From: Paeniglutamicibacter sulfureus
GTDB lineage: Bacteria > Actinomycetota > Actinomycetes > Actinomycetales > Micrococcaceae
Reading direction: 5' to 3'
Length of the DNA: 64,000 nucleotides
Assembly: GCF_030512175.1 (NCBI RefSeq)
Contig: NZ_JAULBL010000002.1
Coordinates: 1,734,149 to 1,798,148, forward strand
The notes under the pieces were generated by a model, which was given only the letters and a program-made list of their open reading frames with translations, searched no databases and was not told where the DNA came from. A program made the position numbers and the translations under genes. Positions 27,764 to 35,975 of the stretch are shown one piece after another. Every line of letters starts with the position of its first letter. Within the stretch, counting starts at the first letter, position 1.

Positions 27764-28635
27764 CGCAGGAAATCCATCAACGAGGGCTGCAAGGTGCGCG
27801 AAGCTGCGGACAGTGCCGCCTGGTAGGCAACCTCTTGGGTCTTGAGTTCCAGAATGACCGAACCCAGATCGATGTCCTCGATGCCGCTGCGCCGTGCTTC
27901 CAATGAAACCGAATCCGAGAGCAACGCATCTTCGGCGGCCAGGACTGAAGCGTGGCTTGCGCCAATGGTGGCCTGGGATCCCAGGACCTTTTGCAAGCTC
28001 ACATCGACCTCGCCGATGCGGGAGGAAATATTAGTTCCGGCGCGCAGATCAGCGACGATGTTCTTGATCAGTTGAAACACGCTCGTGTTGCCCTCTCCAA
28101 ATACCTGGGCTCCGTCGGCATCCACTCGGACGCTCGAGTTCGTTCCGATGCGGCGTTCCACACCGCTGGTGCCCGAGAATCCATAGGCACTATCCACTGC
28201 ACTGGCTTGGTCGGATGTCCCGGCAAAGACGTGGCGCCCCATGAACTTGGTGTTTGCCGCGTTCAAGAGCGAGTCATGCAGTTGGTCAAGTTCCAGTGCG
28301 ATGGCTTCCTTGGCATCCGGAGCCAACGCGCCGTCGTTGGCGCCCTTGACCGTGAGGTCGCGAACCTGCTGGAGGATGTCGGTGGCGGATGTCAGCGCCT
28401 GGTCCGTGGTGGAGAGCCAGCCATTGGCATCCTGCACGTTGCGGGAGAACTGCTCGTTCTGGCGTTGCTGCGCACGAAGTGCCATGACGTTGGCGGTGCC
28501 GGCGGGATCATCGCTGGGCCGGCCGATTTCCTTGTGGGTGCCGGCCTTGTTCTGGATGGTGGCGAGCCGGTTCATGGCCGCCTGCAGGTTGCGCTCGGTG
28601 TTGGTGGTCAGCGATGCGGTGGTGATTCGAGTCAT
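27760..28635 (-). CDS. flgL: Flagellar hook-associated protein 3
   Basis: A hook-filament junction protein exported by the flagellar apparatus. 291 residues; the flagellin-like N-terminal helix has MTRITTASLTTNTERNLQAA and GRPSDDPAGTANVMALR, with the C-terminal helix LDLGSVILELKTQEVAYQAALSAAS (positions ~255-280, partly quoted). Twelve bases after flgK. Same operon as flgN and fliW. Confidence 0.94.
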   Translation of the reverse strand: MTRITTASLTTNTERNLQAAMNRLATIQNKAGTHKEIGRPSDDPAGTANVMALRAQQRQNEQFSRNVQDANGWLSTTDQALTSATDILQQVRDLTVKGANDGALAPDAKEAIALELDQLHDSLLNAANTKFMGRHVFAGTSDQASAVDSAYGFSGTSGVERRIGTNSSVRVDADGAQVFGEGNTSVFQLIKNIVADLRAGTNISSRIGEVDVSLQKVLGSQATIGASHASVLAAEDALLSDSVSLEARRSGIEDIDLGSVILELKTQEVAYQAALSAASRTLQPSLMDFLR

Positions 28636-28647
28636 GGGCCTTCTCCT

Positions 28648-30066
28648 TTATCGTCCAACGAGCCCGGTGCGGTTGATGAGGGTGTCGAGCATTTCATCAA
28701 TGGCGGTCATGACCCGTGCGGCGCCCTGGAAGGCGTGTTGGTTGGCGATGAGGGCTACGTTTTCCTCATCGATGGAAACAGCGGAGACCGATTGCTGGGC
28801 GTTGACGGCACCGGCAGCGGCAACGGCCGTCGAGACTGCCTGCTGGGCTTCGGACTTGGTCGCGGTTCCGATCTTGATGACCATATTGGCCCAGAGTGCG
28901 TCGGGACCGTCGGGGGAGCCGCCCAGCTTGGACATTTCCGTTGCGTTGGAGCCGTCGAGCGCGCCACCGTTGGTGCCGGCGGTGGCAAGGTCCTTGGCCC
29001 CTGTGGCCAACACCCTCAGCGAGCGTGCCGGATTGTTGGAATCGGTGATTCCAAAGAACGGGGGACCGGGGGTGCCGTCCACCGTCTTGCCGTTCGCTTG
29101 CGCCGCGTTGACTGTGGTGGCCAGCTTCTCTGCAATGACGTCCAGCGACTTGGCTGCCTCGGCCAGCGGTCCACCGGTTCCAGCATCATCGGCCGGTGCG
29201 AGCAGGGAAACAGTGCCGGCGATGCGGCCTGCCTGCAGAGCCACGGGCTGTCCCGGGCGGTGGGTCCACTGCAGCGCCCGGGCCGTGCCGCCATCGAACG
29301 TAGCCGACCCGGTGACCTCCAAAGGACGCACCGTTGAGCCGGTGACCAAGGCGTTGCCATCGATCAACACGTCCACGGTGCCGTCGGGCAGTTCGCGAAC
29401 CGTCGCGCCGGAGAGTTCCGAGATGGTTTGCGTGAGCACGGCACGCTGGTCCAGCAAGGCGTTTGGCGCCCCACCGGCCGCGACCGCGGAACGAATCTGG
29501 GCATTGAGCCCGGCGACGGTGTTTGCCGCGCTGTTGACGTCATTGACCATGGTGTCCAGGGACTGGCGTTGGGCAGACCACTGGTCGGTTACTTCGGTGT
29601 GGGACTGGTCGATGCGGTTCACCACCGCCTTGGCCCGTTCCAGCAGGACGGCTGCCGGGGAAGATTCGCCTGGCTGGTTGGCCACATCTTCCCAGCCGGC
29701 CCAGAAGTCATTGAGCAATGAGGACAGGCCGTTCTCGCCTGGTTCCCGCAGGATCCCCTCGAGGTTTGTCAGGCCCTCGGCACGGGTGTCTGACTGCGCG
29801 GCCAAGGCCACGGTCCCGCGCACGCGGGCATCCAGGTGCGCATCGGCGAGCCGGGCGATTCCGGTGAGAACCACTCCCTGGCCAACGCCGGGGCGCGAAG
29901 CGAGCATACCGGTGGAAGCGACGGAACCTGCAGAGACGAAGTCGGCCCGCTGCCGTGTGTAACCCGCGGTGCCCACATTGGCCAGGTTGTTTCCGGCAGT
30001 CTCCATGGCGAGGCGCGCCGCGTTGAGGCCGGACATGGCCGTATTCAGTCCGCTGAACGTACTCAT
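28648..30066 (-). CDS. flgK: Flagellar hook-associated protein 1
   Basis: The first hook-filament junction protein. 472 residues: the N-terminal rod/hook motif FSGLNTAMSGLNAARLAMET then AGNNLANVGTAGYTRQ, a long coiled region (~90-200), and the C-terminal motif VSIDEENVALIANQHAFQGA followed by ARVMTAIDEMLDTLINRTG. Second gene of the leftward sigma-28 operon; 9 bases after flgN. Confidence 0.95.
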   Translation of the reverse strand: MSTFSGLNTAMSGLNAARLAMETAGNNLANVGTAGYTRQRADFVSAGSVASTGMLASRPGVGQGVVLTGIARLADAHLDARVRGTVALAAQSDTRAEGLTNLEGILREPGENGLSSLLNDFWAGWEDVANQPGESSPAAVLLERAKAVVNRIDQSHTEVTDQWSAQRQSLDTMVNDVNSAANTVAGLNAQIRSAVAAGGAPNALLDQRAVLTQTISELSGATVRELPDGTVDVLIDGNALVTGSTVRPLEVTGSATFDGGTARALQWTHRPGQPVALQAGRIAGTVSLLAPADDAGTGGPLAEAAKSLDVIAEKLATTVNAAQANGKTVDGTPGPPFFGITDSNNPARSLRVLATGAKDLATAGTNGGALDGSNATEMSKLGGSPDGPDALWANMVIKIGTATKSEAQQAVSTAVAAAGAVNAQQSVSAVSIDEENVALIANQHAFQGAARVMTAIDEMLDTLINRTGLVGR

Positions 30067-30075
30067 GTCAGTTCC

Positions 30076-30561
30076 CTATAGATTCGTGTCGATGATGTGT
30101 GCACCGGAATTGTGTGCCGCCGATGTTCCGGAAGGACCGTATAGCGAGGTGTCCTCACCCAGGTTCGCCAGCGTTTCCTGGGTGGAGCGGTAGGCCGCCC
30201 GCAGATACTGTTCATTGGCGTCCCGTAGTCGGGTGATTTCAGCCGTGGTGTTCCGCAGCGCAGTCAGGTGTGCGGTGAGGATTTCATTCCACGGACCAGG
30301 AGGCGCCGCCTCAATGATCCGGGTCAAGGGTGAAGCCGCGTCAATTCCCCAAGTGGATGCCAGCTGTGACGCTTCCAAGGCGCGCGCAAGACCGGCGGCG
30401 TGGACCTTCTCGAGAATGTTCTCGATTTCCCGCGTCGCCAGCGGAATCCATTGCGACTTCCCGGAGACCAGCAACAAGTGCTCTTCCTCCAACTTGAAGT
30501 GAAGCAACTCGAGTAGTTCCCGTTCTTTCCACAACAGGGCCGAAAGCTCATTGGTTCCCAT
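30076..30561 (-). CDS. flgN: FlgN-type export chaperone
   Basis: FlgN chaperones FlgK and FlgL before export. 161 residues, mostly helical, opening ELSALLWKERELLELLHFKL and containing TAEITRLRDANEQYLRAAYR. GGAGAG lies 7 bases before ATG 30561. First gene of the leftward operon, about 46 bases downstream of the start expected from the sigma-28 promoter at 30614-30640. Confidence 0.85.
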   Translation of the reverse strand: MGTNELSALLWKERELLELLHFKLEEEHLLLVSGKSQWIPLATREIENILEKVHAAGLARALEASQLASTWGIDAASPLTRIIEAAPPGPWNEILTAHLTALRNTTAEITRLRDANEQYLRAAYRSTQETLANLGEDTSLYGPSGTSAAHNSGAHIIDTNL

Positions 30562-30588
30562 GTATCCATCTCTCCAGACTGTTGTGCC

Positions 30589-30695
30589 CCCAAATATCCC
30601 CAGTTATTTCAGTCTATCGGCCGGTCCAAAGTGAACGTTAGTTGTACAACTTCAAATTGGGGTGCTTTCAAGTCCGCTTTTTGGGGATATTCGGG
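30589..30695. repeat. Inverted pair of TGGGGATATT[T/C]GGG boxes in the flgN/sigma-28 divergent region
   Basis: The minus strand reads TGGGGATATTTGGG at 30602-30589 and the plus strand TGGGGATATTCGGG at 30682-30695: 13 of 14 bases match. They flank the divergent promoters, and further TTGGGG boxes occur on the plus strand at 30657, 30708 and 30725. Candidate binding sites for a flagellar regulator; no binder is known. Confidence 0.4.
30614..30640 (-). promoter_or_regulatory. Sigma-28 promoter of flgN-flgK-flgL-fliW
   Basis: On the minus strand TAAC (30640-30637), exactly 15 bases, then GCCGATAG (30621-30614): a close match to the sigma-28 consensus TAAA-N15-GCCGATAA. The transcript would begin near 30607. 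Confidence 0.75.
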
Positions 30696-30798
30696 CTAGT
30701 ATCTTCGTTGGGGAAATTGTTTTTTTGGGGAAAACAGACGTGGCCACTAGCAATAGCTCTTGGCTTGATCATCACTCAAATTGACAAGGACGATCCGG

Positions 30799-31611
30799 GT
30801 GGAGCGACAGGCACGCAACCAGTTGGTTATAGAGAACCTTCCCTTGGTCGGATATCTTGCGGCAGAATTATGTGCCAAGGCGACCCACCTTTCCCGTGAA
30901 GACCTCGCTTCGGTGGGTGCCATAGCACTCATTACTGCCGCGGGTGCCTTTGACGATTCGCTGGGCGTCCCCTTCGGAGCCTACGCGCGCCGGCGCATCC
31001 TCGGGGCATTCGCGGACGACATGCGATCCAACGACTGGGCCACCCGGGGTGCGCGGAAGAAGATCACCGAAACCCGTACGGTCCAGGAATCCCTGACCGC
31101 AGCATTGGGGCGAACCCCCACCGTTTCCGAGCTCTGCGACGCCCTCGGCATGGACCAGGCGTCAACCCTTGCGATCTTGAGCGATTCTGCCCGCACGGTC
31201 GTATCGATCGACGACACCATGAACGACTACCTCGTCTCCGGCACCGAGACCCCTGAAGAGGCGTTGCTCGAGACCGAGCACACCAAGGTGATCCGGGATG
31301 CCGTTGCCGCGTTGCCGGAGAACCTGCGTGTCATCATTGAGCGCATCTACTTCCAGGGCTCGACAGTGAAGGAACTTGCTGCCGAAATGGGTGTCACCCA
31401 TTCGGCGATCTCCCAGCGCCGCACCTCCGCCATGAAGCTGCTTCACGAGGGACTGCAAACGCGCTATGTGCCGGAGCAGCCACCCGCACCGGAAACCGCC
31501 ATGACCCGGGCCGCGACCCGGCGACGCGAGCTTTACCTGGAGGAATTTGGCCAGCGGGTGTCCGGCGGGATCGTGCGCATCGCCGGCGGCGCGGTGTCGC
31601 CAACGGCCTAG
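30799..31611 (+). CDS. fliA: Flagellar sigma factor of the FliA/WhiG (sigma-28) type
   Basis: Directs RNA polymerase to late flagellar promoters. 270 residues from GTG 30799, which has AAGGA 8 bases upstream; TTG 30781 is the longer alternative. Region 2 spans ~5-80 (NLPLVGYLAAELC, LSREDLASVGAIALITAAGA, VPFGAYARRRILGAFADDMR); region 3 ~85-135 (GRTPTVSELCDALGM); region 4 ~180-230 (LPENLRVIIERIYFQGSTVK, AAEMGVTHSAISQRR). It sits between the two transcription units whose promoters best match sigma-28, so it probably drives them. No anti-sigma FlgM is recognised nearby. Confidence 0.92.
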   Translation: MERQARNQLVIENLPLVGYLAAELCAKATHLSREDLASVGAIALITAAGAFDDSLGVPFGAYARRRILGAFADDMRSNDWATRGARKKITETRTVQESLTAALGRTPTVSELCDALGMDQASTLAILSDSARTVVSIDDTMNDYLVSGTETPEEALLETEHTKVIRDAVAALPENLRVIIERIYFQGSTVKELAAEMGVTHSAISQRRTSAMKLLHEGLQTRYVPEQPPAPETAMTRAATRRRELYLEEFGQRVSGGIVRIAGGAVSPTA

Positions 31612-31644
31612 CCGGGTCCGAGCGAAATTTTTTCTCCGGTCTGC

Positions 31645-31671
31645 TAACAAACCCTGGTGGGTGGCCGATAG
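31645..31671 (+). promoter_or_regulatory. Sigma-28 promoter of flagellin gene
   Basis: TAAC at 31645-31648, 15 bases, GCCGATAG at 31664-31671. Predicted start near 31678, leaving a ~56-base leader with GGAGG before ATG 31734. Confidence 0.8.
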
Positions 31672-31733
31672 TCGGTGATTGAGGTCCACGGACGGACCTC
31701 GTTACAGACACCCGTCTCACGGAGGAATTCACC

Positions 31734-32606
31734 ATGGGTATGCAGATCAATACCAACATCGCGGCGCTTAACGCTCACCGCAACCTGACCAGCACGCAGA
31801 ACGACCTTTCCAAGTCGCTGGAGAAGCTCTCCTCCGGCCTGCGCATCAACCGCGCAGCCGACGATGCAGCAGGTCTGGCAATCTCCGAGGGCCTGCGCTC
31901 GCAGGTTAACGGCCTCACCGTTGCAGCCCGCAACGCCCAGGACGGCATCTCGGTCATCCAGACCGCTGAAGGCGCCCTGACCGAGGTCCACTCCATCCTG
32001 CAGCGCATGCGTGACCTTGCTGTCCAGGGTGGTAACGACTCGAACAACGCCGATTCACGTGCAGCCATCAAGGGGGAAGCGGATGCGCTCGGCTCCGAGC
32101 TTTCGCGTATCTCGGAATCCACGAACTTCAATGGCATCAACCTGTTCCAGGGTGGCGCAACCGCCGGACCGGCTTCTCTCGCCTTCCAGGTAGGCGCCGA
32201 AGGTGATGCAGCATCGCAGATCTCGGTTTCACTCGACAGCCTGGCAACTTCGCTCTCGGGCGTCGTGACCATGACCGGTGGCACTGTCTCGACCGCGGCC
32301 GCCGGATTCCTCGTCACCGATGCCACCGCGGCACAGACGACCATCGAAGCGATCGACGTGGCAATCAAGAACGTATCCACCTCGCGTGCCGATCTTGGTG
32401 CCAACCAGAACCGCTTCGAGTCGGCCATCAACACCCTCAATGTTTCCCGCGAGAACCTGCAAGCTGCAGAGTCCCGCATCCGCGACGTTGACATGGCTTC
32501 CGAAATGGTTAGCTTCACCCGCTCGAACATCCTGTCCCAGGCCGGAACCGCCATGCTCGCGCAGGCCAACCAGGCCAACCAGGGCGTGCTGCAGCTTCTC
32601 GGCTAA
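31734..32606 (+). CDS. fliC: Flagellin
   Basis: The filament subunit. 290 residues: the conserved N-terminal D0/D1 segment (QINTNIAALNAHRNL, LEKLSSGLRINRAADDAAG, ISEGLRSQVNGL) and C-terminal D1/D0 segment (NQNRFESAINTLNVSRENLQ, IRDVDMASEMV, ILSQAGTAMLAQANQ, VLQLLG) leave only ~100 residues between them, so the exposed D2/D3 part is small. Codon use is strongly biased, as expected for a highly expressed gene. Strong GGAGG and its own sigma-28 promoter; terminated by the hairpin at 32680. Confidence 0.97.
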   Translation: MGMQINTNIAALNAHRNLTSTQNDLSKSLEKLSSGLRINRAADDAAGLAISEGLRSQVNGLTVAARNAQDGISVIQTAEGALTEVHSILQRMRDLAVQGGNDSNNADSRAAIKGEADALGSELSRISESTNFNGINLFQGGATAGPASLAFQVGAEGDAASQISVSLDSLATSLSGVVTMTGGTVSTAAAGFLVTDATAAQTTIEAIDVAIKNVSTSRADLGANQNRFESAINTLNVSRENLQAAESRIRDVDMASEMVSFTRSNILSQAGTAMLAQANQANQGVLQLLG

Positions 32607-32679
32607 GCTTTCAGGGCGTTTTTGGCAACTGGCTTTCCCGGGCAGTGAAGATGTCCGGGAACGCGCCAAGCCGCAAACG

Positions 32680-32731
32680 ATCTCCCGTGGCAGGCATCGG
32701 CTCTCCGAGTCAATTGCCTGCCGCGGGAGAT
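32680..32731 (+). terminator. Long stem-loop between fliC and fliD
   Basis: Arms ATCTCCCGTGGCAGGCA (32680-32696) and TGCCTGCCGCGGGAGAT (32715-32731) pair over 17 positions with one G-U. CCGCAAA/TTTGCGG just outside could extend the stem past a small bulge. It can uncouple abundant fliC mRNA from fliD. Confidence 0.75.
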
Positions 32732-32768
32732 TTGCGGTATCCACACCATAGGTAGAAGCGGAGAAAAC

Positions 32769-34094
32769 ATGGGCCTGGCACTCGACGGACTCGCCAGCGG
32801 GCTGGACACCACGGCATTGATCAAATCCCTCATGCAGGTGGAGGCGATCCCGCAGAACATCCTGAAAAACAAGGTCAGCGCGACCCAGACCATGGTGTCG
32901 GCCCTACAGGCGCTCAACACCCGCGTCGCGGACCTCGCAACTCTGACCACGAAACTGGCCAAGCCTGAATCGCTGCAGCTTTTCAGCACCTCGGGAAGCT
33001 CCGAGGGACTGACCGTAACGACCACCGCCGGCGCAAGCGCGGGATCCCTGGACCTTACGGTGACCAAGCTGGCCCAAAGTCAGCTCCAGGTCTCCGATCC
33101 GGTCACCGAATGGACCGAATCCAGCTTCTCCATCATCGCCGCCGACGGCACCGAAACGCTCATAACGGCACCATCGAATTCACTCGATGACATCGTCACT
33201 GCTGTCAATGCCTCCGATAGCGGCGTGCAAGCGGTCAAGGTTTCCGCCGGCAAGGACGCGAACGGTGTGGACCAATACCGGGTCCAATTCTCCTCCGGCG
33301 ACTCAGGTGCCGCGAACTCCTTTACCATTTCCGGGACCGCGGTTCCGATGACGGAAATCCGCGCGGCACAGGACGCCGAGCTCAAGCTCTGGGCCGGAAC
33401 CGCCGCAGAGCAATCTGTTAGCTCCACGACCAACACGTTCGCCTCCCTCTTGCCGGGAGTCGATGTCACAGTCTCCAAGGTTTCCACCGAACCAGTCACC
33501 GTGTCCGTGGAGCGCGACGGCGAAGCCACCTCCAAGATCGCCTCGAACCTGGTGGATTCCCTCAACGGTCTCTTCAATTTCATTGCCACAAACTCCTCGG
33601 TCACTTCCGGAACCGGCGGTGCCACGAAGGGCATGATCTTCACCGGTGACAGCACGGCGCGGATGGTGAAGCAGCGGGTGATGGACGCGGCGATCTCGCC
33701 GATTGACGGCAAGTCGCCTTCCGAGATCGGCATCTCCATCACCAAGGACGGCAAGCTCGAATTCGATTCCGAAAAGTTCTCCCAGGCCCTGGCCGAAGAT
33801 CCAGCCCGGGTCGAAACGGTGCTGCAGACCATCTCTTCCCGGGTCTCCGCGGTGTCGACGGACATGTCCGACAAATACGACGGGGTCATCACCTCCCGGA
33901 TCAAAGGCCAGGAATCGGTCGTGACCCGTCTTGATGACCAGATCTCGGACTGGGACCGGCGCCTGGACAGTCGGGAAGCCACGCTCAAGCGGATCTACTC
34001 GGCTCTCGAAGTTCAAATGAGCAATCTCAATTCACAATCGTCGTATCTTGCCTCTCAATTGGCCTCGCTCCCGACAACGCAGAAGCAGTCATGA
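32769..34094 (+). CDS. fliD: Flagellar filament cap protein
   Basis: Caps the growing filament and promotes flagellin polymerisation. 441 residues: the N-terminal MGLALDGLASGLDTTALIKS and LMQVEAIPQNILKN, a middle with FliD_C features (LVDSLNGLFNFIATN, SPSEIGISITKDGKLEFD), and the C-terminal coiled coil RLDSREATLKRIYSALEVQM. ATG 32769 follows GGAG. Stop overlaps fliS. Confidence 0.95.
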   Translation: MGLALDGLASGLDTTALIKSLMQVEAIPQNILKNKVSATQTMVSALQALNTRVADLATLTTKLAKPESLQLFSTSGSSEGLTVTTTAGASAGSLDLTVTKLAQSQLQVSDPVTEWTESSFSIIAADGTETLITAPSNSLDDIVTAVNASDSGVQAVKVSAGKDANGVDQYRVQFSSGDSGAANSFTISGTAVPMTEIRAAQDAELKLWAGTAAEQSVSSTTNTFASLLPGVDVTVSKVSTEPVTVSVERDGEATSKIASNLVDSLNGLFNFIATNSSVTSGTGGATKGMIFTGDSTARMVKQRVMDAAISPIDGKSPSEIGISITKDGKLEFDSEKFSQALAEDPARVETVLQTISSRVSAVSTDMSDKYDGVITSRIKGQESVVTRLDDQISDWDRRLDSREATLKRIYSALEVQMSNLNSQSSYLASQLASLPTTQKQS

Positions 34095-34498
34095 TGAACC
34101 CCGCCCAGAAACTTGCCCAACTCAATCGCGAAGCAATCCTTTCGGCCAGCCCGGCGCGCCTTCTCACCATGCTCTACGACCGCCTGTTGGTGGACCTGAA
34201 CCGTGCCGAAGCAGCGCAACTCGCAGCGGACTGGGCAGTGTCCTCGGAAAACCTGGTGCATGCCCAGGCCATCATTTCCGAACTGGTCTCAAGCCTGGAC
34301 TCCGAGGCCTGGTCGGGGGCAACCGCGCTCCACAGCATCTACGCCTTCGCCACCCAGCTGCTCATTGATGCGAACGTCAAGCGCGACCCGGCGTTGACGC
34401 GACAGGCCATCGGCATCATGGAGCCACTGCGGCAAACCTGGCACGAGGCAGCTTCCGCCCCGGCTGCCCCCAGCACCGGTGGCGTCCACATTGGCTAA
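34091..34498 (+). CDS. fliS: Flagellin export chaperone
   Basis: Binds the flagellin C-terminus to prevent early polymerisation. 135 residues, helical, with ILSASPARLLTMLYDRLLVD, LVHAQAIISELVSSLD and LLIDANVKRDPALTRQA. Overlaps fliD by 4 bases (ATGA). Confidence 0.94.
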   Translation: MMNPAQKLAQLNREAILSASPARLLTMLYDRLLVDLNRAEAAQLAADWAVSSENLVHAQAIISELVSSLDSEAWSGATALHSIYAFATQLLIDANVKRDPALTRQAIGIMEPLRQTWHEAASAPAAPSTGGVHIG

Positions 34499-34820
34499 TC
34501 AGCCCGAATCCGCCGGGCACTCGGTCCCATGGGAACGCTTCCTCGCCGATTTGGAGGACCAGGTGGCCCAACTGCGCGAATCTTGCGCGGATGACACCTC
34601 CTTGTTCGAGCTGCCCGACACTTCATGGAGCCCGCCGGCCGGCCTCGGCGAATTGCCACCGGAACTTGCCCCACGGGCGCGAGCGCTACTCGAGGAAATG
34701 GATTCGCTCACCCCGGTCCTGGGGGAACGGCGCGACGAAGCCGCACGGCAGCTCCGTGCCGTGTCATCGGTTCCACGGGATTCGTCAGCGACCTCCGTTT
34801 ACCTGGATTCGGTCGGATAG
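34479..34820 (+). CDS. FliT-like small flagellar protein
   Basis: A 113-residue acidic, helical protein at the position where fliT usually follows fliS. It has ERFLADLEDQVAQLRESCAD and LLEEMDSLTPVLGERRDEAA, resembling the helical hairpin of FliT chaperones, but similarity is too low to be certain. GTG 34479 lies inside fliS; TTG 34491, with GGTGG 8 bases upstream, is an equally good start. Last gene before the flgB promoter. Confidence 0.65.
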   Translation: MASTLANQPESAGHSVPWERFLADLEDQVAQLRESCADDTSLFELPDTSWSPPAGLGELPPELAPRARALLEEMDSLTPVLGERRDEAARQLRAVSSVPRDSSATSVYLDSVG

Positions 34821-34830
34821 CCCAAACAGC

Positions 34831-34857
34831 TAACGGCCAACGCCCGGTAACCGATTG
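34831..34857 (+). promoter_or_regulatory. Sigma-28-like promoter of the flgB operon
   Basis: TAAC at 34831-34834, 15 bases, ACCGATTG at 34850-34857. Placed between the fliT-like gene and flgB. Confidence 0.6.
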
Positions 34858-34933
34858 TCTAGTTTGAGCACGGATAGCTCACTTCCTTTTGAGCCCACGG
34901 ATGGGCCACGAAACGACCTTGGAGCGATTCGTC

Positions 34934-35275
34934 GTGTTCAATTCCGTCACGTCCATGGCGATCGAAAGTGCCCTGGATGGCCTGGCACTGCGCCAGCGAG
35001 CCATCGCCAACAACATCGCCAACGTCAACACCCCCGGCTACCACGCCCGCCGTGTTGAGTTTGAATCGGCCCTGTCAAAGTCGGTGGCCGAAGGCAACGG
35101 CCTAGCGGCTGCGACCACTTCGGCCTCCTTGGAGCCCACACGTCTCGACGGATCCAACGTCAATCTGGACACCGAGACGCTCTCGAACATCGATACCGTG
35201 TTGCGCTACCAATTCGCCACGCAGGCCGCCTCCGGGCCGTTCAACTCCATCCGCACCGCCCTTCGGAGCAACTAA
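34934..35275 (+). CDS. flgB: Flagellar basal-body rod protein FlgB
   Basis: A proximal rod subunit. 113 residues from GTG 34934 (GGAG 9 bases upstream); ATG 34889 is in frame but lacks a ribosome-binding site. Rod signature: LRQRAIANNIANVNTPGYHA then RRVEFESAL. C-terminal part DTVLRYQFATQAASGPFNSI. Overlaps flgC by one base. Confidence 0.93.
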   Translation: MFNSVTSMAIESALDGLALRQRAIANNIANVNTPGYHARRVEFESALSKSVAEGNGLAAATTSASLEPTRLDGSNVNLDTETLSNIDTVLRYQFATQAASGPFNSIRTALRSN

Positions 35276-35667
35276 TGCTTGACGCCATCGGAATCGCCGG
35301 CAGCGCACTGACCGTGCACCGCAAATGGCTTGACGCCGTCTCCGACAACCTGGCCAATGCGAACACCGCCACTGCCACCGACGGCGAAGCCTTCCGGGCC
35401 CGCTACGTCTTGGCCCAGGCCGGTGCCGAGAACACCGGCGTGTATGTCGCGGGTGCGGAGTTCGGGGACGCCGAGGGGCGCATCGTGCACGAACCGGACC
35501 ACCCCTTGGCGGACGAGGAAGGCAATGTCCGCTACCCGGATATCGACATGTCCGAGCAAATGGGATCCCTGATCATGGCCCAGCGTGGCTACCAGGTCAA
35601 CGCCGCGGTTGTGGACCGCGCCAAGGAAACATACCAGGCAGCACTGCAGATCGGACGCAACCAGTAA
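35275..35667 (+). CDS. flgC: Flagellar basal-body rod protein FlgC
   Basis: A rod subunit. 130 residues: IGIAGSALTVHRKWLDAVSD then NLANANTA at the N-terminus; YPDIDMSEQMGSLIMAQRGY and QVNAAVVDRAKETYQAAL at the C-terminus. Tightly coupled to flgB and fliE by one-base overlaps. Confidence 0.94.
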   Translation: MLDAIGIAGSALTVHRKWLDAVSDNLANANTATATDGEAFRARYVLAQAGAENTGVYVAGAEFGDAEGRIVHEPDHPLADEEGNVRYPDIDMSEQMGSLIMAQRGYQVNAAVVDRAKETYQAALQIGRNQ

Positions 35668-35975
35668 TGGCCTTCGAAATCGGCCCCGTCGCGGGCGTCA
35701 GCCCCACCCTGCCCACCGGATACCTGAAGCCGGCCGGTGCATCCGCCACCGACGGCTCGGCTTTTGCCAATGCCCTGGGAGGAGCCGTGGACCAGGTCCA
35801 GTCCCTGCAGGCCACCTCCAATGATCTTTCCATCAAGGCCGTGACCGGGGACCTGACGGATATCCATGCCGCCACCCTCGCCTCGACTCGTTCTGCAGTA
35901 GCCCTGGAGATGGTTTCCACCTTCCGCAACCGTGGAGTTGAGGCCTTCAACGAGATCATGAGGATGCAAGCCTAG
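35667..35975 (+). CDS. fliE: Hook-basal body complex protein FliE
   Basis: Joins the MS ring to the rod. 102 residues, with the conserved C-terminal half (LTDIHAATLASTRSAVALEM, VSTFRNRGVEAFNEIMRMQA). Between flgC and fliF, as usual. Confidence 0.92.
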   Translation: MAFEIGPVAGVSPTLPTGYLKPAGASATDGSAFANALGGAVDQVQSLQATSNDLSIKAVTGDLTDIHAATLASTRSAVALEMVSTFRNRGVEAFNEIMRMQA

